DNA from: Bugula neritina
Taxonomy: Eukaryota; Bryozoa; Gymnolaemata; Cheilostomatida; Bugulidae
Assembly (NCBI GenBank): GCA_964035545.1
Contig: OZ037770.1
Location: forward strand, 2,835,662-2,895,661
Reading direction: 5' to 3'
Length of the DNA: 60,000 nucleotides
Part shown: one piece after another, positions 1 to 10,800 of the stretch
Layout: each line of letters begins with the position of its first letter
Position numbering within the stretch: the first letter of the stretch is position 1
Notes under the pieces: model-generated
What the model saw: only the letters and a program-made list of their open reading frames with translations
The model's database searches: none
Told to the model about the DNA's origin: nothing
Position numbers and translations under genes: made by a program

Positions 1-588
1 TTTGATTCCTTGTTTACTATAAACCCTGATGACTCATATTATGACTCATCTTCTATATGAATATCCCTATTAGTCACAGATATATGGGCCATTTGACTTA
101 ATTTAGTACACACTGGAAATCTCCAGTTTTTGGCCTACCAATCAACATGGGTTTTTGCCCAAAACTAGTAAAATACGAATGATTACACCTAAGTAATCAA
201 AGTTCTTTTTCATCTTGCTTGATTTCCCAAATCTTTTCCTAATTATTCAGCTACTTTTGACTGCGATCCGTTACGAAAAAAACCGTAAAGGTCCGCAATC
301 CAAATTAGCTAAATAAATAGGAAAAAACATGAGAAATCAAGCAAAATTAAGAAGAACATTGATTATGTAGGTGTATTTTTTATATTTTACTAGTTTTGGG
401 CAAAAACCCATGTTCATTAGCAACTACATTGTGAAAAACTGGAGATTTCCAGTGTGAACTAAATTAAGTAAAATAACCCATACAAAAGCCACAGATATAT
501 GCTACCCACTAGGATGGTCACCCCAACACAGTGCAGTGTATAGTATGTTTCATGAACAGCCAAAGTATCAGCTGACTTTATGTTGCAG
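1..588. other. Intron of rootletin
   Basis: Intronic sequence before the first visible rootletin exon. It ends in a TTATGTTGCAG acceptor at 578-588. Almost all of it is the foldback element at 84-482; no coding sequence is seen. Confidence 0.7.
84..482. mobile_element. Foldback MITE, family A, copy 1
   Basis: About 400 bp built as one long inverted repeat. The left arm begins TGGGCCATTTGACTTAATTT and continues through ACTGGAAATCTCCAG; the right arm ends with the reverse complement near 480. Inner arm parts also pair: GTTTTTGCCCAAAACTAGTA at about 150 against TACTAGTTTTGGGCAAAAAC near 390-410. It has no coding capacity. Copies 2 and 3 in this window share both arms and orientation of the core. 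The 12-mer CACAGATATATG occurs just outside or at both ends (77-88 and 490-501), which may be a target duplication or chance. Confidence 0.8.
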
Positions 589-3500
589 CTGCTGGTACAG
601 AGGCAGGAGGCTGAGCAGGAGTTGAGTCAGCGTCTGCAGAAGATCGGGGGCGACAGACAGGCCCTCCAAGAGAGAGTGGCGTCTCTGCAGAGAACCCTGG
701 CGCAGATGGAGACTGATCAGAGGGAGGTGCACAGAACAGCCCGTGCTCTGGAGAAAGACAAGTCGGCACTGAAGAAGACTCTAGATAAGGTGGGTGTCAG
801 ACTGTAGGCTGAGAGGTGATGGCAGGTGCTTGGCAGGTGGTCATGTGTCAGTGACTCAGGATGAGTGACACTATACATGCTTTCAAATGTTGTATTCTAG
901 AAATTTCTTTACCAATGACAAGAACACATACAACTACAATACTACTTTTCCCTCACCTTTCTCTGCCATTTCCTAATCGGGTGGCGGCAGAATACCACTT
1001 TTTATTGTGTCTAAATTGTCCACTTGAGTAATTGCAATAGATTATGTTCAGTAAAAGTAGTAAATAAATCACAATGAATCATTAACTGTTTTTAAGATGG
1101 CTGAAAGTCATGTTTTGAGTTTCAGAATCAATTTTTTTACTTATTCATCTCTTGTTTTGTCATTCATGTTTGTTCAGGTTTGTTTATTCGTGTTTGTTTG
1201 CCTGTTGGTCTCAGGTTGAAAGAGAGAAGCTGATGGGAGATGAACTCGTTTCTAGACAGGAAACAGAGAAGTCTAACTTGGGCACAACTCTTTGCCGTCT
1301 GGAGGAAGAAAACGTCGACCTCCAAAGACAAGTTCAGAATCTGCAGGCGCAGCTGTCAGAGGTTGAGAGTCAGCACGCCCAAAGGTACGGCAGCAGCTAC
1401 ACATGGCAGCAGCTATAAACTTCTCATTAGACTAGCTATTATATTGTATAAATCGGAGGCTTCAGTGAGCAGCACAAATGCTTTCAATGTTGTGTCTTGG
1501 CTTCAGTACGAAATTGTTGTAGGTTGTATGTTTGCTGGATCTACGTACTATAATAATTATAACAAAATAAATTATATAAAATGGAAGAATAAAAGTTTTA
1601 TTAGGTGTTAAAGTTTCATATAAGTTTAAAAGGTATATTTTGTGTTCATAATGTATTTTTTGCAGCAATGGAAATCACTGTGCAAAGTTAAATAATATGT
1701 TTGCCAGATACTTCAGTTTTCCAACACTAAAAACATATTAATAAAATTACCTATTAAAATCTAATGACATAGTAGAAGGGCAGATGGGAGGAGTTGCCTT
1801 CTGCTAGTATAATCTCTGGCAGCGTCTAAGTTGACAGATCAACTATGCTGCCTCAATTAACAGCATATTTTTAGACAAATGTTTCTGTAACAGGTTGATA
1901 GACCTGACCACCAGACACAGGGCTGAGACGGAGATGGAGACAGAAAGACTCAGGTCTGCGCAGATTCAGGCTGAGAGAACGTTGGAGGCGAGGGAACGCT
2001 CCCACCGCCAGAGAGTCAAGGGGCTGGAGGAACAAGTGGCTACACTGAAAGACCAGCTTGGCCAGGAGATCAGAAAGAGACAGGCTTATATCAGGTAGAG
2101 AGAGGCAGTCTTGTTTTAAATTGTTCTCTACTAGGTTTATGTTTGATACTTTATCTTTCACTCTTTATTTTTGCTACTGCATCTTCTTTCTGATTCTTTG
2201 AAAGTCAGAACCCAAAGTCCAGGGCTTCCCTACAATGATACCTGTCAAACTTTTAACTGCTAAAATTATCAAATTTTTGAACAACCAATCATTCTTGTTA
2301 TTGTAAGTGGTAAATCTTTAGTTTGAGATTTTAGATTGTGACTATTTTCAAAAAATAATTTAGTTATCGAAACACTAAAATTTGCTTTTGCTACTGTCAT
2401 AAACATCTATAGCACTACAATACTTGTATTTCTAATGAAAAATTCAAGTTGAAAGCAATCATCTGCTATGCTTTTATTTTGCTTAATAAGATCCAGTCTT
2501 GACTATTTGTTTATTTGTCTATTTAGCGGTTTACCATCAACCATGAGGTAATAGAATTATCTGTTATTGGGTTGATTATAAGTTATCTGTTTCTTGCCTG
2601 TCTGTCTGTTCATACTGCGTCCATTTCCCGTGATTTACTTCTCACATTGAGACGATTGGTATGAATGATAAATTTCCTCGTGACTGTCATGTAAAAGTGT
2701 CAGAGTTTGAGTTGGCTATTAGCTGCAGTTATTCTTTTTCGGATTATTTCTACACAAATTAAATTTCAACCTATAATTTATTTTTTGAATTTTTTTTTGG
2801 CCTAACTTTTGTGCACTCAATGAAACTCAATTCTATAGATTTGCGAAGTATAGTGGCACTGCCTAATAATGTTTATAATCTAGAACCATCTATATTCTAC
2901 ATGTTGTAATAGAGGATTTCGTTGCATGAAAGTAAATTTATTAATAGATCTTTTAGCATTTCCTAAAAGTATTGAGAATAAACTTGTTTTACATGTCATG
3001 ATAACTCCCAAGATTTGACTGCTTGCAGCCGATCTGCTCGTACAGGAGATGACATCAGAGAAATCCGGAGTATTCTAGACACGTCGCTCAGCAACGTAGC
3101 CCGAGATCCTAACCTCGACAGTATCCTCCTCGAACAGGAAGTGAAGAAGTTAGATGAATCAATCGGAGGTACAGAACTAACAACTCTTATTTCTTGATTT
3201 GTTATTGTAAGATTATGCTTGTGAATGTAAATGCTACTTTAGTTGTTGTTGTTGTTGTTGTTGCATCATAGAAACAATATTGTAAACAGTCAATTGAGAG
3301 TTATAATTTATATTAATTTACAGCGAAGTATTTAAGTGGCCCTGAAACTAGACTATGACTCATTGAATTATACTTTATAATCTTCTACTTTCTTCACTTA
3401 TTTACAGAAGTAATTAGAATAAAGAACGAAATTTGTTGACAGTATTTTTGGTTTTAATGTATAGCAGTTGGTTCTATGATTCATGCAAAGCCACCAGGAG

Positions 3501-3906
3501 TAATATAGTATTGAATAGTATATGAACTATGACTCAACTTAACCAACTTAACTTAATTCACATAACTTGACTGACTTAACTGACTAAGTGTTGATCATTT
3601 TAGGCCCTGCGCTTTCACTAGCCTCTGCTATGGCGCACCATTGGGCCTCATCATTACCTCCTTTGAGTGATCCCTTGTATTCTTTTTACTTTATGTATAT
3701 ATTGATGAAATAAACAGAAAAAAAATGCGTTTGTAGGGCGTGCCTCACCAGTCAGGGGGAGTCCGAGAAGGCGTTCCCCTACCAGAACCAGCTCACCCCT
3801 AAGGCTAGGGCGACTCACTTCCACTCCCACCATAGGAGCGAGACCCACCAGAAGGGCTGCCGGTAGCCCTAGCCCCCACACCAGCCTTAGGACCCGAAGA
3901 AAGTAG
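589..3906 (+). CDS. CROCC: Rootletin (ciliary rootlet coiled-coil protein), C-terminal five exons
   Basis: Partial gene; the 5' part lies before the window. Exons 589-789, 1215-1384, 1894-2094, 3029-3168 and 3737-3906 have GT-AG junctions and phases 0, 2, 2 and 1 that agree throughout, giving 293 residues and a TAG stop at 3904-3906. The first three exons encode heptad-rich coiled coil. The stretches LQERVASLQRTLAQ, DKVEREKL, ERLRSAQIQAERTLEARER and QRVKGLEEQVATLK match the C-terminal end of vertebrate rootletin as I know it. Rootletin polymerises into the striated rootlet at the base of cilia and links centrioles. Exon four has an acidic helical segment (DPNLDSILLEQEVKKLDESI). The last exon encodes a basic Ser/Pro/Arg tail with SPRRRSP and SPTR motifs, which is longer than the vertebrate C-terminus I remember. 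Identification is strong; the tail function is unknown. Confidence 0.93.
3242..3263 (+). repeat. (GTT)n microsatellite
   Basis: Seven consecutive GTT units in the last rootletin intron (3169-3736). The rest of this intron shows nothing else of note. Confidence 0.9.
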
Positions 3907-4488
3907 TAGGGGAGAGTAACCCCATATTTTTATCAAATATAGTAGTCTGAAAAGCTAAGACATGTAGTGTAGGTCAATTTTTAGTGTAGTTTCAGTGTGG
4001 TAACAGTTGAGTGTGCTGATATATCAATATTCTATAATTATACTATTTGTATAGTGTAGTGTTTATACAAAGGATGTGATGTGCAGTGTTGTGACTGTTG
4101 CTTTTAGTAAGGGCACTCACTGTAAAGCCCGACTTCACTCATATAGGCCTCAGGCTAATTTTACTTCAGCGAGTCTTTACATGCCGTCCAATAAGCTTCA
4201 CTCTATATTGACTTCTTTTATTAGAGAATTTTACCTTCTAAAAATTATATTTCGGTGAAATACAACCAACTTTTACTTTTTTATTAAAAATAATCAACTT
4301 TTCATATGCATAAGTCCAAAGAATTGCCTGGAATTTCTATAAATTCAGTTGCGTATAGCGAGTAGTGGTTTATAGTTGCAACTCATTTGATGGTTTGTTT
4401 ATATTACAGTTTGAATATATTATTTATTGTCTGAATTTGATACTAGCTACAGTATTTTTTTCATTTATTTTATACTTCCTTGATCATA

Positions 4489-4494
4489 AATAAA
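4489..4494 (+). terminator. Candidate poly(A) signal for rootletin
   Basis: AATAAA within CATAAATAAAAATC, 583 bases past the rootletin stop. A second AATAAA lies at 4550-4555. The choice is inferred from position only. Confidence 0.35.
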
Positions 4495-4530
4495 AATCAA
4501 TCTTCGAAAGGCAACAATGCAGGTTTGAAG

Positions 4531-4540
4531 TTTATTTATT
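4531..4540 (-). terminator. Candidate poly(A) signals for the hydrolase-like gene
   Basis: Two overlapping AATAAA hexamers on the minus strand (plus-strand TTTATTTATT), about 315 bases downstream of the minus-strand stop codon. They face the plus-strand signal at 4489, so the two transcripts would end within tens of bases of each other. No other feature is seen between 3907 and 4853. Confidence 0.4.
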
Positions 4541-4853
4541 CAAAACAGAAATAAACTAAAAAATTTGAAGGTGAGTTTTACTCATAAATCAGTTGAATAT
4601 TTTAAAACAAGTATTAATTATAAGTGAAAATTTAACTTTATAAATCTATAAAAACATTCAATAGATCTAAAAGAAGATATAGAAGATATTATTTATGACT
4701 AATAAATATAATAATATATAGTCTATAAACACTTATATACAAATTACAAAATACAACTAGCAGACAACTTCCAATGATCTCTAAACTCATTACTAAAAGT
4801 AGACTTATTTCTAATTAGCAATAGTTTGACAACTCCATTTAGTTATAGGAAAA

Positions 4854-7800
4854 CTACATGGTTGTTCTCTTTCGATATGTATTGACGTCGCGGCGTATGA
4901 GGCTGGTGAGTTTGGTGAGGGAATCAGCACCCAGTGAGTCATAAGTGTTATCAGATTGAGTCTCCATCACATTCAGCTATTAACATATTTTCACATGTTG
5001 CACAAAGGAACCAAAGACACTACTATTCAGCACTAGAATTATCACCAAGCTTAATACATAATATCTTGGAGTTATTGCCCCACATCAAATACACTATTTG
5101 TTGAAACAAACTAAAAACGAGTATACAAAAACTTGGCTGAAAACATACAGTGCTCCCTTCATATCTCACGGTTCCATTTCTCACGGAACTTCAGATATCT
5201 TAGTGAGATATAGAGGGAGTACTGTAGCTTAGTGAGATACAGAGGGAGTACTGTAGCTTAGTGAGATACGGAGGGAGTACTGTAGCTTAGTGAGATATGG
5301 AGGGTGTAGCGAAATTAGCGCTACTTTGCTAAGCTATTTTAGCTACACTAAGAAAAGCTTTCTACAGCACAGCCAGTGCTAACTCTGGCATTTGGCAATA
5401 GTTGGTGCTAGTGAACTGGTGTAATTTTAAGAGAGCAAAATAAGTAAGTTATTTACATTAATTATATTGTTTCCTTTTTGTTGATTGTTTTTTGTTTATT
5501 AATGTTTATCCTGATCATGTAAGTTTGAACTGCAATAATTGTAGTCTTGACGATGTCAATAGGATGTCAATAGAAGTCAATGAGATCAACCAATGTATAT
5601 TAGAATAAAACATAATAATAAAGGACATCAGTGAAGAGTTAATGCTCAACTCAAAGGCTAGTTCACTACGGAGGGAGTACTGTAGCTTAGTGAGATATGG
5701 AGGGAGTACTGTAGCTTAGTGAGATATGGAGGGAGTACTGTAACTTAGTGAGATATGGAGGGAGTACTGTAACTTAGTGAGATATGGAGGGAGTACTGTA
5801 ACTTAGTGAGATACGGAGGGAGTACTGTAACTTAGTGAGATACGGAGGGAGTACTGTAGCTTAGTGAGATACGGAGGGAGTACTGTAGCTTAGTGAGATA
5901 TGGAGGGAGTACTGTAGTTTAGTGAGATACGGAGGGAGTACTGTAGTTTAGTGAGATACGGAGGGAGCACTCTATAATACTGTAGCTCTAAAGAATGATC
6001 CTAAGGCTGAACTATTTACCTGTCCTGCTGGGATCTGTAGACCGGTCCCTATGTTACTCTTGGCCCTCCGCCATATTTCATTGAGCTCTTCGTCAGCATC
6101 TTTGTCGTAGTTCCGTCTGTAGAGAACCGTGAAGTTCAAAGGTTTGGGAAATGGTTTCACGGAACTCAGTGTCTACATGGTAACACAAAGGTCTACGTTA
6201 TACAACAACAAAAAGGCGCAACTTTTTCTAACCACTTTAATAATATATTGCAGATTTTATTAGATTTAAAAGATTCGAATAATCAGTAGCTGTTGCCACT
6301 GTATTTCTATTTAGTACATAAAAACTACAGCCCAAAAGGCAATTCATAATACTGGCCCATTCAAATTATTGCTCATAAATTAGGAGTTATCCTCTTGTCC
6401 CTGGAAAATCTCAGCAATAGAAAAAATTATTGTGATTCCATTTCTTACAATCGCCAACAAGTGTGATAATTGGTGATAGTTGCAGCTCCGAGACAGAATA
6501 TAAAATAAAGAAAAGTATTTTCAACGCAAGGAGAAATTGGCAATGAGGTGGTGAAGCAGTGTAGGCAATAACATGAAAGAAATTCCATTGAAATTTACAA
6601 GTAAGAAATCAACCACAGGAGATGCAAATGGTAATAGACTGGGTAAATAGCAATGAACTAGGGAGCAGCTTTTCCATCAAAAATTCTCACAGGGATGTGA
6701 CCATAAACTTGTGTGAGTTTGTATAGCAATTTAATTGTACTCGTATTAGTACAACACCAAGTCATGTTTACTAGGCTGCCGGGAGTGATTTTAAAATTCA
6801 ATACATTTTTTTAAATAATAATTTTTTTAGAACTGGAAGTTACAAATATTTAGCTAAAATATTCAACATTTCAAACATTCTTTGAATATTTCGAAATACT
6901 CTGATACCATTATTATAATTTAAATTTGGAAATTATAGCAATATAGAGCACTTAACTACAATGAGAAGAACTATATACAAGTAAACTATAGAAGTGTTAA
7001 GGAAACGTGCCTTAATTTGTTGGATGGAGTCGAGAACCCCAGCTAACTCATCTACTGAAGACTTCAGGTGTTTCGGGTGACAAGCAAAGTGCATCTGCCT
7101 AGCGGTGATGTTAGCCTCTGCCGAGTGCGTCCAGTAGGGAGGGAGCTGAGACCAGCCCGTAACTAGAGAGAGTCTGTTGATTCCTAAGGCTCCGGTCAGC
7201 TGCTGAGTCTACAGCAGAAGAGATGAGTCATGGCTGAGTTATACAGATGTATCATACAGAAGAGATGAGTCATGGCTGAGCCATGCAGATGTATCATACA
7301 GAAGAGATGAGGGTGATTTTACTTATTTTAGTACACACTAGAAATCTCCAATTTCTAGCTATTTTTTACAATTTAGCTGCCAATGAATATGGGGTTTTGC
7401 CCAAAACTAGTAAAATATGAATGAACACACCTAAATAATCAAGGTTCTTGTTAATTTTCCTTGATTTCTCATGTTTTTTCCTAATTATTCAGCTGCTTTT
7501 GTTTGCAGAGTGTTATGAAAAAACCATAACTCTCAGAAATCAAAAGTAGCTGAAAAAAACATGGAAAATCAAGCAACATTAAAAATAACCTTGATTACTT
7601 AGGTGTATCCATTCATATTTTACTAGTTTTAGGCAAAACCTATATTCATTGGCAGCAAAATTGTAAAAAATAGCCAAAAACTGGAAATTTCCAGTGTACT
7701 AAACTCAGAAAAATGGCCCATGAGTCATGACTGAGTTATGCAGGCGTATCATACATAATATAAACTCACAAATCAAATGTAAGTTATCAACAGCAATCAT

Positions 7801-10800
7801 CAGATACAGATAAGAACAATTATTTTACAACAAATTTTATATCTAAAATAAATTAGATAATCAAAATCCGCATTTATTCGCACTGAAGAACTCATCCATA
7901 AAGAATTTACAACACCATGATGAAACATGACGTTGAGAATATCCTGCTGTAACAATTATGATCAGGTGCTCTTCTCGACACCACCAGTTACTGTGTTGGG
8001 GTTCAAAGCCATGACCCATCACACACGTATAATGAATAAACAACAAAAGATATTTAAAAGCTCAATGAAAATGAATTGTAAATAAATAATCATGCACTGT
8101 GCCACAACTAGAATTTCTAAGGTAAAGATATTTAATAAAGTTATTTAAAAATAAGTTTCAAAATGCACCAAACCTAAAAAAAAATTACTTGTGTCATAAA
8201 ATAATACTTGTATTAGAAATAAGTTTAAACAAATTTTCGATTGTGACGACAGAAAACTTTGAAAAAAAACACATATTTAACGCTTTCTCTCTGCATAGAA
8301 AGGAACTAGAATCTAAATGCAAAATAAAACGGCTAATTTTCATGTGAAAAGCACACAACTACAACAGTATTTCCCACAATTAAACTTACACTCTGCCCTC
8401 TCCTAACTTAGCATGAAATGTTATCCAGGAGACAGAAATTTCAAAGAAGAATAAATCAACTTGCATCATTACGCACAAAAAGTAGCTGCATGGTGTATCA
8501 GCAAAAGTCAAACAGCCAGTACGGAAGGAAGGGGTGGTTAGCCAGACAAGAGAACTTTCTAGAGCACGTACTTGCATGGGGAAAAGAATATCCCTCTGCC
8601 AGTGGTGGAGCCAGCGTTGTGAAGTGAACAGCTCCGCACTCAGGGGGTCTATTAGTATGACGGAGAGAATCTGCTTGTCAAACATGTGGGCATAGAACCT
8701 GCAAACAGACACCAGTTTGGTCTAAGTAGCTGAATGAATTGCTATTTGCTTGACAGCGGTGTTAACATAACTGATCCAGTAGCAAGTATGTCATGTTATG
8801 AGTGAGGCAATTACTAATATATTACATTTTACTGATAATACATTAAGCATTTAAAAAAAAAATAAATCAAAATTTGAAAATATTTGAAATAAATTTAATA
8901 TTTCAAATATTTTAATTATGTTGACTGAGTAAGGAATGTCGTGAAGCCATAAAAACCTTGAAATTAGTTTCACAACATCTTTAGATGTGATCATCACTCT
9001 ATTTCAGTCATACAGCCTGGGGACCTACACTAACCCATCTAGAGGTGCGGCAAGAGCACGACTCGGGCTTAGAAAGAGCACAGAGTGACGACACTCGGGC
9101 TCAGAGGTACTTAGGAAAGCCTGAGATCCTATGCCATTTGTCGACCCACCCGTACCTAGACACGAGGGCCCCAAACTCCAGCCCGACAAGTATGAAGGGC
9201 TGAGGCTGGGAACTGGTCTCCGAGATGAGTCGCTTCAAGTCGTCGGCCATCTTTTCCACGGTGAACTCTTGACCTCTAATGGATTCCCTGGACGAAGTTG
9301 TCTTCTCGTCTGAAGAGAGAATACTCACATGTGAGTTATAGCCTGTGTGCTATATACACAGTAACTAAGCATACTTTAACACATGTATATAAAAATACAA
9401 AACAATATTGTGACACAGGCTATACGTATTGTGATTACATACTTTATGTTTAGTCATAAGAATAAGCTGCGATACATTTAATCACTGTGATAACCCCAGC
9501 CTATTACAAAAAGTTTATGCTATGCTAAGAATTTTCAGGGCTACACTTTCAATTAACACTGAAATTTCATAAAATAGCAAAATTATTAATCAGAGACCAC
9601 AGACTAAAAGTCAACATTTACAACTTGACACTTTTTATTCTGATTGAATATGCTGTATCAGCCTGACAGTCCTACTTCACTGTGCCTGGAGTTATTTTTA
9701 TATAATTCAATAAATGACAAAACACTCCTAACAAACTCTAAACTAGTAGCAGTTCATCTTTCACTTGAACTGATGGGCAAACAGGATTTCCTATTTTACA
9801 TTTTATATAAAAAACAATCCTTCAAACAAATTATTTTCTCCACTCACTCTTAGAGTTCATAACTTTATGCCTCCAAACCAACTGCTTTGTGGATGTATAA
9901 AAGAAGTTTTTAGTCTCAATGAGAAGATTATAGATGCAGTTTGGTAAAATAGAGATGCTAATACAGGAAGTGTTGTATGACTCACCATCATCACGGAGGA
10001 AACTGGAGGTAGGGGTGGGCCGGTCACTGAAACCTATGCCAGCTCTATCATACACACATACTCTAGTAAATCTACTCAGCTGTGGCGTTACAGCACTCCA
10101 GATATCTGATACTGTGCCTGTCAGTATAGCAAGGTTATGGTGAGTTTATAAGTTGAAAGAATTTACTGTCAGGAATATCTGATCATAGAATGGAGATACT
10201 GGTTAGCACAGCTCTCAAAGGAATACACACACTACTCCATATTCAAGTAAGTTAACAGTCTATAGAATACAACTACACCTGGTAAAGTCATTTTATAGAT
10301 TCACAGTAATATTATCGTGTAATAATGTTATATTATACGCTACATTATTATATAATATAGTAATATATTTTATCATTATTTTATACATTATATTATTATA
10401 TGATGTTTTATAGACTATATCAAATATTATACATTACATTAATAAATAATATATAATACACTGAATTATTTACACACAAAATGAAGGAATTTTGAAGGTT
10501 ATCAAATATGACCTTGAAATAAAAAAGCTATATCTATCTAATCCACTTGTCATGGAAAATGTGCAGCAGGAAAATAAACTCCATGCTGCATCAGGGCAAA
10601 GGTCACATATCGAACTCAATAATTATATAAAATTGAATACCCTTTTTTGGGTATTTTCATCTTCATATATTAAATAATATATATTTACAAAACAGTGTGC
10701 CACAATTACAATTCAGTGAATTACAGGCTATTTATAGATAATTCTAATGGCAAATAAAATAACTTTTAGGAGTTGTCTGTAGCTGATAAAATTATTCTGG

